Source: Epiperipatus broadwayi
Taxonomy: Eukaryota > Onychophora > Udeonychophora > Euonychophora > Peripatidae
DNA length: 64,000 bases
Assembly (NCBI GenBank): GCA_028023455.1
Contig: JAQFVV010006208.1
Coordinates: forward strand, 10,150,963-10,214,962
Direction: 5' to 3'
Under the pieces are notes generated by a model that was given only the letters and a program-made list of their open reading frames with translations, was not told the origin of the DNA and searched no databases. The position numbers and the translations under genes were made by a program. Position 1 is the stretch's first letter; the number at the start of each line of letters is the position of its first letter. Of the stretch, positions 11,506 to 24,319 are shown piece by piece.

Positions 11506-11996
11506 CAGGGGTGGCCAACACGTACGATCGTGATCCACCAGTTAATCGCAAAGCCAATTTTGGTCGACCGCGAGGCCAATCTGGCAACGGCTGTTTGGTA
11601 ACGAGTGAAACAAATTAAGTCAAGATTTTCATGTTTTTTTTATTATTTTTGTTTTTGTTCTAATTTTTTTTTTTCAATTCTAGATAGGTGAAGTCCACTA
11701 AGTCGTATCATTATTGAAAATAATATTTTTAATCTTGACTTAATGTAGCTAATTTGAATTAATAAATATTGTTAATAATTACTCATGTAGCTTTAATTTC
11801 CCCGGACATGAGTTTTTTGGCCCGTTAAATAATTGCTATTTTTTACTAGGTAGATATATAAAAATAGTATATATTTCACACCTCCCTCCACTTAGACTAC
11901 GCCTATGAAAGTCAATCGCCTATGACAAACAAGTCATTGCAAGACATTTTTAAAATAAAAAGTAGATCTTATGAACACAAAAGTTGGCCACCCCTG
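11506..11996. mobile_element. hAT-type non-autonomous element (MITE)
   Basis: Ends are CAGGGGTGGCCAAC and its inverse GTTGGCCACCCCTG, typical of hAT terminal repeats. ATATATAT (8 bp) flanks both sides, the duplication length of hAT, although the flank is itself AT-repetitive. The interior (491 bp in all) has no transposase ORF. Confidence 0.8.
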
Positions 11997-12021
11997 ATAT
12001 ATATCGTATTCATAGAATCAA

Positions 12022-12248
12022 TTCATTTAATCGTGCTAAATTGTAGGGAAAGTATTAGGAATATCTAATGAAAACTGGATATAGAGGAATGCGTATGGGC
12101 CAGAAATTTATTTATAACTAAATAATAGTTGTACCTTTTGTGTAAACATTAGTTATAAATTAATTTTTGGTCTGTAAGCACTCCCCTACTTCTAGTTTTC
12201 ATTAAATATTTCTAATGCTTTCCCTACAATTATCATGATTAAATGAAT
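12022..12248. mobile_element. Hairpin MITE
   Basis: Two arms of about 100 bp are inverted around 12130: ATTCATTTAATC, TTGTAGGGAAAG, TAATGAAAACT and ATTTATAACTAA occur in order on the plus strand and again in reverse from the other end. Roughly 80% identical by eye. No ORF; probably a foldback DNA transposon derivative. Confidence 0.65.
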
Positions 12249-12423
12249 ATATTTTTTATCTATTTATATCTGCAAAAGAATATAAAAATACAATTCTAAG
12301 TAAAGAAACTATATATAGCCAATTTTATGATAAGTAAAAATAAGAGTGTAAAATATTGTACATATTAGATATTTATTTTATTATAGCTTATTTAAATAAG
12401 CATTTATTTTTATAGCTTATTTA

Positions 12424-12653
12424 AATAGAGGCAAATTCTCCATACAGTAGTGCCACTCAGTGCAAGCCAGAGTAATCAATGGATGCAGGAAGGTTTCTGC
12501 ATAAAATCCCTATCTAGTGCCTACTCATTCAATATACTCAGACTAGTTTCCTGCGTTCATTGATTACTCTAGTTCGCACTGAGTGGTGCTACTATATAGA
12601 GAGTTTTGCCTTTGTTTAAACAGCTTGCATAAAGAATGGTGATCATGTGATGT
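12424..12653. mobile_element. Family A palindromic element with 11-bp target duplication
   Basis: Carries CTCCATACAGTAGTGCCACT, the ATCAATGGATGC and AAAATCCCTATCTAGTGCC blocks, then the inverse AGTGGTGCTACTATATAGAG, and the constant end GGTGATCATGTGATGT. TAGCTTATTTA flanks it at 12413-12423 and 12654-12664. The central hammerhead segment has been lost between the arms. Confidence 0.8.
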
Positions 12654-12664
12654 TAGCTTATTTA

Positions 12665-13585
12665 CTTATTTGATTCATTGTTAATTGAATTTGTTTTATA
12701 TTTTGTTCATGCATGTTATGCAAAAAATATATTGTTGTTACCAATTGCCAGAGTGGTTCTTGGTCTCAATTTGATTTATGCACTTATTTTATTTTGAATT
12801 TAATGCAAATCTGTGCATGACAGATATTACAATTGGTTTAATATAATTTCATCATGTACTCTTTATTATCACAACCTAACATTCAATATTTGTCTCATGA
12901 TTTGTAATCTAATGTGTTAACCATAAAGTTAATATAACAAGGTAGGAGGAAGTAGCATAAATATACCATGGATAAGCATCCTGTCTTGCATGATGCTTAT
13001 AATTTAGAAATAGTTGCAATCAAGTTGAATTAAGATCAGTTTTTAATTAAATGTGCATTTTTTACCATTACAATTTGGATTCCCACACATCAGTCACCAA
13101 TAAACTTATACTCCTAAGAGAAAAAGTAGAAACTTCAGTAAACTCACCATAAATAAGTTTGGTCACTTGAAAGTAGACCTTGATACACTTATATCCTGAA
13201 AGGGAGAAGTATATGCTTTAAAACTTATATTCATTGAAGTGAAAGTACATTTTTTGGGTAATATATCTAATATTTTGAGACAATTTTTTTACAGGCAGAA
13301 TAAAAGAGAATCTGTAACAAATCTGTAATTTGAATGATATGGTTAATAGATATGGTCTAATGTTATTACCCAATGGATAATCTAGCATTTTACATCCATT
13401 GTCTGATTTTTTATTGATAATGTTAGATATGTTGGTGAAAAGAGAATAATCATTATTATCTTGAGATTATTTGTGATATATCAAATAAATATTTGTGTAA
13501 GTACATTTTTACCTCAAAGAGTCTTTAGACTGAAAGGTATAATTTGGTTCTATGTAAGAGAATTTGTTTGATACTCTTGTCATTA
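12665..13585. other. AT-rich DNA without recognisable gene
   Basis: No protein family, RNA gene or terminal repeat recognised. A short frame at 13544-13852 is an antisense shadow of the RTE copy that follows. Confidence 0.55.
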
Positions 13586-13591
13586 TTGTCA

Positions 13592-14550
13592 ACCATTAGC
13601 AGTCCACTACAGGATGAAGATATGTCCAAATTCTATCCATCTTCTCTGATTCTAGCTTCTTTTCTCCACATCACCTCTCCACACTTTCTTTTTTCACCCA
13701 TCCATCTCATATATGTGGTCTTTTTCCATCTCATATATGTGGTCTTTTTCTGTGTCTTTTACAATCTCTTGGAATCCAGTTTAAGATTTCAATTATCCAT
13801 CTATTATCTCTTCTGGCAATGTGTCCAACCCAACTCCACTTCAGTCTTTTAATTCTTTCGATGATGTCAGTAATGCCTGTTTGTTCTCTTAACCATGTAT
13901 TACATTTTTGATCTCTTCCTGTTACTCCTAAGATAAATCTCTTCATATTTCTTTGAAAAATATGAAGTCTGTATTGATTTTCTATTAAATGGCCAAGTCT
14001 CAGATCCTTAAGTAAAACCCATTTATTAAAAGCCTTTCTTTTCAAACACATAGGCATATTTCCTTTTATTACTAAGTTATTTCTACAAAAGCCACTCCAT
14101 CCAAATTTAATTATATGATTAATTTCATCCATTATGTTTCCATCTGTATTAATAATCTGACCAAGGTATTTGTAGTTATTAATTTCTTCTAACTCATTAT
14201 AATCAATCTTTATTTTCATCTTTTGAAAAAATCCATTGTTTAGTCTTTTTAATGTTTACTTTTAGTCCTACTTTCTTACTTGCATCTGATAACTTTTAAA
14301 ATACTTTCTGAAGCTCTGAAGCATTATTTTCAAAGACAACTACATCATCTGAAAAGTCTAACTGACTTAAATAATTTTCATTTACTTCTACGCCTTTAGC
14401 TTCCCATTTTAATCCACAAAATACTTGTTGCAGTACTGCTATAAAATTTTTTGGAGATATGGAATCACCCTGCCTTACACCCTTCTCAATGTTAACTGTC
14501 CTAGTATTAATGTGTAATCTAATTGTTGTTGCATTTTTTTAATAAATATT
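13592..14550 (-). pseudogene. RTE-type LINE, RT and C-terminal fragment
   Basis: Reads on the minus strand from about 14550: VNIEKGVRQGDSISP (RT motif B region), a DFSDDVVVF segment matching the F-DD catalytic motif, a KKVGLKVN-KKTK segment, then an open stretch of about 162 codons (14219-13731) with YLGQIINTDGNIMDEI, MCLKRKAFNKWVLL and RLKWSWVGHIARRDNRW. It ends near the CTGTAGTGGACTGC block that marks the family 3' end. Stops between the RT and C-terminal parts show it is dead. It is the longest RTE copy in the window. Confidence 0.88.
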
Positions 14551-14894
14551 GTCCAGAATATGATAATATCCTGGACTGATTAGAAATCAAAAAAAAATCC
14601 AGTTTTCTGACCCAGATTTGAATCTGCATATAGAGTATTATCTGTATATAAATGAATGTAGATAAATAGTTCAGAAAGTATGTGGACAAGCAATGAGATT
14701 GAAGGAATATAGATTAATGGACAGGTAGATAAGACAAACGACAGATAGATAAATAAATTGAATGATATTATTAAACTGATTTTTCACATTATTTCTTGAA
14801 AATAAGAATATACAACTGCTTGAGAAACTTTTACAATTTGATTTTTAAGATGTAACGATTTATTACTGATGCTATATATATATATATATGATAA

Positions 14895-14975
14895 GGATTT
14901 ATATGAGACATAGTGATGTGGGCCAACCGATGAGTGCTGGTTGAGCATGAAATGCATCTTGGGAATCACTTGTCT
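14895..14975 (+). repeat. PLE end fragment with mutated hammerhead
   Basis: Family P block: GTGGGCCAA, then CCGATGA (14927-14933) where CTGATGA is expected, stem II GTGCT/AGCAT with loop GGTTG, GAAA (14949-14952), ATGCATC and TTGG. Stem I CCAA/TTGG and the GAAA are kept. The U4-to-C change in the core should abolish cleavage. Confidence 0.7.
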
Positions 14976-15081
14976 TTTGTTGGATTTTTATTTATATGAT
15001 TTCAAAAGAATATGTGGTTATAAAGTATACCTGTATTTAAATATTAAAAAACTTTTACATAATTCAATAAGATATATACAC

Positions 15082-16044
15082 CTGGGTCTCGTTTTACGTG
15101 ATAGATAGGTTCCTCAGAAAACACGCGCAAATGAAATCATGCAAAAATAGACATAACTTGCCTTGAAAAAGGGGGGATACGGACTGTGATTTTTCAAAAC
15201 TCGTGTAAAAGCAAAGCACCAACGTAAAATTTACTTAAAAATTCGTGCAAAAAAAAAAAATAAGGAAATAAAATATGACTAATAAAAAATTTCAAATTTG
15301 AAAAAAATTGATACAAGACAAACTTTTTTTAACTATAATATTTAATTTTATTCAAAACAATATATTTTTATGCATAATTTACAGTAATTTATATTTTTTT
15401 ATACACATTTTAATTATTATCACTATTTGCCGGTAAACAGGTTCGTTTGCAAACTGATAAAAAAATCAGATTCTTCACAAGATGAAATACAACTAGCGCC
15501 AACGCCACTCTCATGTTGTGTTAATTAATGGTTTTCTGGTGACAACGTAATTAGTAATTAATCTAACAACTAAAAATTAAATTCTTATTTTTGTCTTTAA
15601 TTTTCAATTTTAATTATGCCCACTGCTATTATTCATCTTTTAAAAATAAACTTGCGGACACTAAATGATTAATAATTGATTAAACGTTCTTTTTTAAAAA
15701 GCAAAAACAGAATGTGATTTAAAATGCAAAATTAACACGCACAATGTTTGAACAAATTTACATTATAATCTTGTAAAATTTAATGTGTGTATACATAAAA
15801 TGTGGAAATCATGATTTTAATTTCATTATTGCATAAAATCTTACTATTATACAGCACTGAAAATATTGAAATTACTAAGTTGAAAGTCGAATTTCAATAA
15901 TGTGCTATTACTTTCAATATAACATGAGTGCGCAAATTTTATTTTTGAAGTAATAGTTCAATATCGGAGTTCGACTTCCGGTGAAACACGAATTGCGTAA
16001 CTTCAAAATCATGTTAAATAAGTCCGCATAAAAAGAGACCCAAG
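15082..16044. mobile_element. DNA transposon, non-autonomous, TIR CTTGGGTCTC type
   Basis: The left end CTGGGTCTCGTTTTACG and the right end, read in reverse CTTGGGTCTCTTTTTATG, form imperfect terminal inverted repeats. Inside the left end lie GGTTCCT and AAAACACGCGCAAATGAAAT motifs; no transposase was found in the 0.96 kb. Superfamily unresolved because no target duplication is clear. Confidence 0.6.
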
Positions 16045-16076
<32 letters not shown>

Positions 16077-16082
16077 ACAAGA

Positions 16083-16985
16083 TGGGGAATTGGGTGGGTT
16101 ACCTGGAGTGATGGAAAATCAGCATCAACTCCAAATAATTAAAATTTAAAATTAAATATAAAGATATCAATTTAAAATACATAATTATCATATTTACATA
16201 AGATATTAAAATAAGTAATATTAAAATATATAAGTAAAATATATTTAAAGTAAAATATTACCAAAGTAAAAGATATTATTATAAAGTATGATATTAAAGT
16301 AATAGTTTATATAAAAAAATATATCATGTTATATATTCAATAGAGCATGAGATCATGAGATCTTTGAGAGATCAGGCCAGTTAACTCCTTAGAGTAATTA
16401 TAAATATAATTATAAACTCACCAGCCTTATCAATAAGTAAACATAAATATTAGTCAAAAGTAATAATCATCCATCCTCATAAATGATCAACAATGAAATA
16501 AATGAACAATCAATCTTGTGACTGAATTTGAAACGGGTCTACTGTAGACCAGGCCAACTATTTAGCCTTAGTTAACTTGGGACAATTATTTAAACAATTT
16601 GGATGCACCAACTTGTATATCCATCTAGATATATAACAATAAAAACCATAATGCTGGGATATTAAAACATGCTGATCATCATCAATGCTCTGCACAGTTA
16701 GTGCCATTAATGTATTGGCCATCTAATAGAGACTAAACTAAAATAAAATGTAGTGCATGGGCTTTGACAAATACAATCCTTGTTCCAAACCAGGACAATG
16801 TCATACTGGAATGCCCCTGCATGAAAATACAATCCCTTTAATATATCAGACCATTATGCTCATATCTAGCTTGGAGAACAACTGTGATCAAGAGATGGTG
16901 TAATTCATAACATCTAAAAACATTTAGAATTAAATCACTGGAATAATTTTAACATTTGAATACACATTTATTAACAACAATAAAA
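16083..16985 (+). repeat. Dispersed repeat family E, long copy
   Basis: Collinear with 60243-60960: TCAATCTTGTGACTG, TAGACCAGGC, AATGCTGGGATAT, ACATGCTGATCATCATCAAT, AAAATGTAGTGCATGG, CAGACCATTATG, CACTGGAATAA-TTTAACA and ACA-ATTTATTA occur in the same order. A 190-bp partial copy is at 55722-55912. No coding capacity. It may be an LTR, because one copy lies 5' of a Ty3/gypsy pol, but the second LTR was not seen. Confidence 0.65.
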
Positions 16986-16989
16986 AATG

Positions 16990-18165
16990 AAGTTAAGTTC
17001 TCTGGAATAAAGCTATGCATGTATAATCCTTCTAATTCGGATTAATATACAAAAAAAATAAAAAGTTATCACATTGTGATTTACATGATTAATATACAAA
17101 ATTCAAATTACTATATGGTGGTTTACATATATGTGCCAATAGGTTTAATTAAAACCAGACAGCACACAGACATATAGCTTAATAATTTCTGAACATATCT
17201 GAATTATATAATAATAAAATAAATGATTAAAATTTATCTATATGTCTATCTGACATGCATTGGTACTTCCACACAGATGTGCAATACAATTGATGGATAT
17301 ATTTCAATCATCATATAAAATACAATAAATGTTTAAAAATTTCAGTTATCACATGTTAATAATATGAATAACTTATACTAGGTTTGCTTAAAATACATAT
17401 ATACAATCTGCACATGTGTATGGTACAATAATTGATTTAACATATAAATGAAATTCATCTAGCATATCTGAATTTATCAAAATAATAAATGACATTCATT
17501 TTTATAACACATAATTAACATATATGTTTATGCACATAGAAATGTATGTGCACACTGGCTTTTATATCATATATTTTAACTTACCAAAATAATAAATTAT
17601 TAAAATGTTCATTTTCACAATTATATTCTTTGTTGAAAGTACATAAATTTCAGTACTTTAATAATAAAGACTCATTTCTTTTAAAAAATAAAATCAGTTT
17701 TGAGAGGTTACTTTAAAAAGATTTATTTTATTTATTTATTTTTTCTTTTAAGACAGGATGTCAATTAATTAATTATTTACTCTTAGATTTTTTTAATCCA
17801 AGCAAGATTATTTGTGTTTGTTTCACTTTTAAAATGACTCTGTCTCTTTTTTTTAATAAATGAAAAATAAAATCATTCTGTATACACATATTAGTATCAC
17901 AGGTTAATTAATTATAATGCCTTTCTTTAGAAAATAGAATCATCTGTTAACCCTTTACTTTTTTGTTTTATTTTTAATCCAAGCAAAATTATTACTTGAA
18001 CGTTGAGTTATTACTAAAATTTAAAATATTATTCTCTGTAGATAGATAGACTGCAGGTTACTCTTAATTACAACATTTTTAAATTTAAAAATATAGATTT
18101 TAAAATGCCATTTTACTAATGAAGTTATTTAAGTTTTCATTATCATTATATATAACATTACTCAC
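16990..18165. other. AT-rich DNA without recognisable gene
   Basis: Contains loosely repeated blocks (AATCCAAGCAA-ATTAT near 17796 and 17978; ATAATAAAT-A-AT blocks around 17210-17590). No frame with protein character. Confidence 0.5.
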
Positions 18166-18169
18166 TATC

Positions 18170-18600
18170 AGCTGTATAATTTGTGATTTTCTGCATATTG
18201 ATAAATCCTTTAGCAAGCTGAGATATTTCTTTTGGTAAGCCAGCTGGTCTTGGTGAGACAGGTATAGTCCAGGATTGTCATCATTGGTAAAAGTATAATT
18301 CAGGTAACTGTAGTCTTTCCCCTTTTGTTTAGTATTTAATATACTTCAGGCAAGAAAACTGACTTGTTCACAATTATAGCTATGAAAGACTTGAAGTGGA
18401 CCCTTTTCTCCATATGAATTGTAACTCCACCATCATGAGCTACAGAGCAGCTTTTTGACTTGCCCTCCTTGCAGTCATATCTTCATGATAAGTTTCTGTC
18501 CTGATCTGGACTATTCTGTTATCCAACTCTTCTGGCCAGCTATAATTACTGTCAACTACTTCTCAAAAAATTACTAGACAAACTAAACTTTTATCTACCC
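18170..18600 (-). other. Coding-like but broken segment, unrecognised
   Basis: Composition is less AT-rich than the surroundings. On the minus strand frames broken by stops contain coding-looking stretches such as WPEELDNRIVQIRTETYHED and MTARRASQKAAL, and in another frame TNDDNPGLYLSHQDQLAYQK. This pattern fits a decayed retrotransposon or transposase gene. I do not recognise the family. It lies between families E and F. Confidence 0.3.
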
Positions 18601-19179
18601 TTTTATATTCATCTGCTAGCATGACAAAAACACATCAATTAAAAACTGTTTTTCTTATCTCTCTTGATTGGAAAAAGTTGATCTCAATCCATTTTAATCC
18701 TTTGGAGCTTTATCAAAATATGATCTACAAAGTTTTTAAAATATATAGTAGAATTATACAAGCATTAATTAAAAGTTTTCAAAGATAGATAATAGAACTT
18801 TTTACAATTATCAGTTTAACATGCTTGTTTTTAATTTCAAAATCAGAATGTAATATTAACATTTATTTAGACTTTTTTAAGCTGTTTAATTTATAATAAA
18901 ATTTTATTTTAAATCCAAAATTATTTAATCTTTTACTCTGATTATTGTATTCCAGGAAATGTAGAAAAATATCTACAAAGTTTTTGTCTGTTTATTACTA
19001 CTTTTCCTTTCAACTTTATATATATATATATATATATTCTGGCCTTTACCTATGTTGTGTAACCATGTACACCTCGAGCCCACCACGTTACGCCACAATC
19101 TACCTCCTCACCCTACGTGTATATGTGTACTCCACCTCCCCCCAAATAAATATAACATAGTGAAAATCGCCTAACCGGG

Positions 19180-22100
19180 TTCTAGCTCTAATAATTAATG
19201 AGATATTCAATTAATGCTTTACTAGCTCAAATTTCTTAAAATTAACTTAGGTTCTGTTTTAGACTAACTCAAATAACTATTCCAGAATTCATGAGACTAG
19301 AAGTGGAAATAAAGGGTGACAAAGTAGATTACATTGAGATAATATCCCATCGGATACCACCTCAATGGCATAAGAACACTATCCCCCCTTATACTACTAT
19401 TACATATAATAACTACATAGTATTCTTATGACTTCTGCAACTTCTAATCACTAAGACTCATTTAACAATTAAAGTATTAATATTTTATCTATAATAACAA
19501 TAATAGTAATTATCTAGCTCAAATGAAATAATCTCAGGTTCCTAAATTTATTCAAGGTTAAATTAAAATAAGGTAGCAAAATATGATAAGGGATTTTGTG
19601 TCATAATTTACTACTCTGAAATTAGATTGATAATAAAACAATAATAATAATAATCACAATCTTCATTGTTTAATCTAACTAGTACAGCTTTTCTTTTATC
19701 GCAAATTTATAACCGTAATAAATTAGTTAATAATCTAATATCCTCCTTTTTTTTTTTATCTTTACGTAATAAAATAAATTAGTAAGTGGCAGTGTTTAGA
19801 TAATCTGATAAATGAAGCAAGTGGCAACTAATAGCATCCAATTTAGCAAATTATTATGACAATGGATTTATGACCAGTAACGTAATGCAATTTCATAATT
19901 ATTCAATTACAAAACATCAATAAATATTTAAGATTAAATATACTTCTCTATTTATATTTTTTGCAAACAATTATATACTTAGTTTAATGACGGTAAACAT
20001 ACCCTATGAATTCATGCAATGATGTAGAGAAAACAAAACTCAGACCCAAGTTTTAATAAACAAATTTTAGAATTTTATTAACAACAATCAAAATTAAGAT
20101 AAAACAAACAAATCTATTTACATTTATTTACAAGGGATATCCTCATTTTTCTTTACGCTACAATAGTTGAACTATACATTTTTATATTTCTTTTATAGTT
20201 AATTTAAATTATTATACCTTTTATAAGTTATTTATTTCTCATTAGGTTTATTATATTACTTATTTTAACTATTTTATGGGTAATACTATTCTTTACCTTT
20301 TAATATTAAAGTTACCGTATTATAAATTATTTATGTGGATAAACATCATTTATAAACATTATAAATTTACAATCAATATGGTTTTTTCTCTTAAAAAAAA
20401 TTACATTTTCTTGTAACTCTATATAAGTCACTCTGCATATTGTTCAAATATTATTACTACCTATAACGTTTGTTCTGTAATGCTCGTAAACTCTAATACA
20501 TTCATTCCATAAGCCATACTCATGTATAATGACACAACACGGGTTTAATTATCACCTGTTTTAGTTTCACATATACTATAATTATCGAATGTTATTATAT
20601 TCTTTAAATATGCAATACTTATATTTTTTAAAATATAATTAACAATAAGAAAACGTTAAATCATTTTTAATATTTTTGTATATTTCTATTTGGATATATT
20701 TTTATAAAATTATAGTTCATTTCTTAAAAATTAAAATAATTCTCTGACTCCTTCCTTTCTTAGGATATCTGCATCTCTCTTTCAATAATCATAATCTACT
20801 CTTTGTTAATACTTAACTATTCTTATTTCAAATAACAACATGACATACATTCTAAAATATCTATTGTTTCTTTTTCAATAGACTTATCAAATAACGATGT
20901 AGTTGCAAGAAATACAGATAAAGATAGCGAAAGATGTATAAGATATCGGGAAGATAGATAGATAACTTATCAAAATATATACTTCAAAATGTATGGAACA
21001 GTGTGAATAGGTCTGACATTCATTGTCTAATAACCCTGGCGATAAGCATGATGTGGCAGCTATTTATTCAGCTTTACCGAACATCTAATACGATTCACAA
21101 AAAAGATAAAAATAACACTGTCCATGACAACATGTGTAATAGTCATAGGGCTTTGTTAACTATGCTGATTACCATCTAAAACTACTTATTATTTCATTCC
21201 CTGTAGCATCCTAGTTTTTTAATACATCCTCTTGGTTTCCGAATCTCCATGTACTACCAAGTCACTACCCAAACTATCTCTCAAGATTTTTACTGTATCC
21301 AACATCGATAAAATTAACTACCTTTTAAAACAATAAACAAAATTCACTAATATAAAACATTTCCCTATTCCATAAGAACAATTTGTCTTGCTTTATTACA
21401 CTGTAGGTTCGACATCTATGTTTTGTTAAAATACCACTTAAATATCCTAATCGGAAAAATTAACAGAAAATACGACATAACCATCAGTTATATTGAACTA
21501 TATTAATAACACATAAAATGATTATCGTATGCATATTTTTAAAAAATCTAATCACATCTCAAAGTGTTTAGAGTGTTGTTTTTCAAAATGCATTTTACAC
21601 TAATAATAACAATAAAACTTTTGCACTACATTCATTCGATTCATAGCTGATCTAAATAAATAAAACATACATTATATCATTAATAACTATAAAATGTTAC
21701 CAAAATAATCTTTACCTTCCTATTAGAGTTCGTAGTAGGTTTCTTTCTCTTCGAGCATTGCAAATATACAAATTTTCACACACATACAATTTTATTTGAA
21801 CATTCAAAATCAAAACATATTATTTTATATAATGCTATATCACGAATTAATGTATTTGTTTTCCCTATCGCTATCTAAAACTTAATGTTTAACTTAGATT
21901 AATAAAGAAAATAATTTAAACCATAATCACATATTTTCCTGGCGGTAAATCTTGGTTAGTCCCATAATATTTATTATTTCTTCTTTTATCCGAATGTTCT
22001 CCTTTCTGCTTATTAAAGTTTTAAATAAATTAGTTCATTTAACAAACTGTTTAGATGATCTTTAGTTTTAATGTTTAATTCAAAATTATTAGAAAACATT

Positions 22101-22930
22101 TATTTAGTTATCATACGAAGCTTCGGGCGAATATGACCTCGGCGCGTTGATGCATCTTTATTTCTAGCTGAACTACAATTATTTAATCATTATGGTACCA
22201 ATTGCGTTCTCCATGGATCCAATTTTTATATTTATTTCTCTGTAAAATATTTTTTCTTCTTTAGGCAAGTATTTTCCTTGGTAAATTTCACTTTCATTCA
22301 TTATTATTTTATATACAACATTTTCGATCTTTAACTATTTCTGGAGTATTTGCTCAAGTCATCTTAAAGAAAGCAATTCAAATTATTTCAATAATAAAAA
22401 TTCTTTTTGTCCATTTATTCTTATACGAATAATACTTATTTTTATTTTCCATTATATTCATTAACTTTGCGCACAATGTCCTTTCATTAATTTTATACGC
22501 ACGAAAGCAGTTTTCATAGTAATACGCTATACAAACTATATCAACGAATAACATTAACATTTTTGGAATATTATAAAATTTATAACTTGGTTTTCAGAAT
22601 CTATCCATTTTTTATTGAAAATTCAGATTATATTTTGATAGAATCCACTGGCAGGTTACTGTGGAGTTAGTGAAACATTATTATGATAACTTTTTTTAAA
22701 AATTTATTCTAAGATTCTCTTCGGAAGATTTTAAATTGTCAGTTGGTTTCTTTCAAAGATATTATTAAAGTTATAATAAAATTGACTGATAAATTGAAGA
22801 AAGAAAGAAATTTTAAAGAGCTTAAAATTTTACCTCTGCTCTGGAGTCAACACATTTTTGTTCTCCTCGTTTATACAATTAATTGGCACGATTTTTGTTG
22901 TCTGCCAAGATCTATCTTTTTATTGGTCAA
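19180..22930 (-). mobile_element. Candidate family F element, minus orientation
   Basis: The block 19300-19430 is the reverse complement of 59895-60030: AGTCATAAGAAT-CTAT, TATTCTTATGCCATTGAG, GATATTA-CTCAATGTAA, then TTACAAAGTA-like and GAGACT blocks line up for about 140 bp. At the other end, 22840-22930 weakly resembles the promoter region at 56855-56930 (ACCAAT, AGATA, CTTGGCAG and CAATTAATTGTAT in order). The interval lengths are similar (3.7 and 3.4 kb). Between them no protein was recognised; a 60-codon minus frame at 22378-22560 is the longest. Full-length homology is inference. Confidence 0.4.
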
Positions 22931-22934
22931 TCCC

Positions 22935-23650
22935 TACTTTGGTTTATAAACAATTTCTAAAGTTTTAAAATCATGACGTAATAGACTTAAATATTAACCT
23001 ATTATTATTTTTAAATTAATTATTATCTATTACAATTTAATTACTTTTAAAATAATTTTGAAACAATAATTAATAAAGATGTATAATACTTATTTTTTAT
23101 TATGATGTGTGACAATTCCATCTAGTTCTACAATATACTATTTAAATATTTTAATTATTTGTATTAATTTAAACCAGTACTTATACATAAAATATCCCAG
23201 ACAGTCACATAGACATTTCCGGTGTTTAGTCTAGTTTTATCTGTCTTAATAAATTTGCTACTTATATTATTTAAACCAATTATATAAAATTTTGAAAAAT
23301 AATTTAGAAAAATACAGAACTAGATACAATTCTCACCATCCCAATACTTATTATTAAATATATTATATTAACCCTTTATTGCCTAACCCTAGTTTATAAT
23401 TTTAAATACTATATAATATTAATTTTAAAATTTTTTAGTAATTGACCATTTATAATCATCATTGACTTATAGAAAAGGGCACAATATATATATATATATT
23501 TGTGTGCACACACTATGTTATTGAGTGTCATTAACAGAAATGTTACAATATATATAATCAAAATATTCTACAATAAATACTAAAAAATTCCTTATGCCCA
23601 TATAAATAAAATCTTTGCTATATATATATATAAAGAGTTTAAAGCAAAAA
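22935..23650. other. Intron or 3' flank of the transporter gene, AT-rich
   Basis: No recognised repeats other than short (AT)n runs at 23486-23500 and 23621-23630. The next exon of the SLC22 gene (expected to encode the PESPRWL-like loop after TM6) was looked for here and further left and not found. Confidence 0.5.
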
Positions 23651-23656
23651 TCTTAC

Positions 23657-23853
23657 ATGAAAATACTCAGAAATAAAACCAATGGTAAAGAAATTGCTAT
23701 CTGAACATATTTCCACTGTTTAAGTATATACCCCAAAAGTGATATTGTTATAAGAGATAATGCCCACATATTGCTTCCAAGATAAACAGCCCAGTGACGA
23801 ATATCAGGGTGAAGAATTTCTGTGCTCAGGGTAATGGATGCGAGTGATAGACC
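23657..23853 (-). CDS. SLC22-type organic ion transporter, internal exon (TM5-TM6 region)
   Basis: A 197-bp exon on the minus strand, preceded by TTTATTTCTTTTTCAG and followed by GTAAGA at 23656. It starts in phase 0 with GLSLASITLSTEILHPDIRH and continues through WALSLITISLLGYILKQW to QIAISLPLVLFLSIF, ending two bases into a codon. The STEI-x-HP-DIRHW segment and the paired hydrophobic helices match the stretch after TM4 in SLC22 organic cation/anion transporters. Joined to the exon at 45683-45913 it gives RFFIGCFQQ-GLSLASITLS with no frame shift, exactly as expected for this family. The protein would be a 12-TM plasma membrane carrier; the substrate cannot be told from these exons. Confidence 0.85.
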
Positions 23854-24319
23854 CTGAAAAAGAAATAAATTATGTATTAGAGGAATGATAAGGTTCCCCA
23901 ATTTTAAAATATCAGTACTGCTTTTAAAAAAATAAATAATTAAATTGATAGAAATTGAGTTTTTCTACAATTACAGAAAAAAAATGTATGCTTTTCTTAT
24001 ATTTTTTTTCTGTTTTTTAGAATGCATTGTAAACTTATAATTGTTTTATTATTATAGTTGGGGAATTTATCACTTTGAAAACATTATTACATATTAAAAT
24101 TTGAATAAATATAATTTGAATAAATATAATTTACATATTAATAACACATGTGCTCAAGTTTATGGTATGGCTACAAAAGTAAGATATTTGAATAAATTCT
24201 GCTACAAAGTTGGCAAACAATGGCAAATTACCAATGATGAAGTTCAAGAATTATTGTTTGGTTGTGATAATCTAATGCAAAGCTACTTTATGTCTTAAAT
24301 GCAACTGTAGTAAAACATT

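Noticed and set aside
13544-13852. 102-codon plus frame
   Set aside because: Antisense to the RTE 3' end at 13592-14550.
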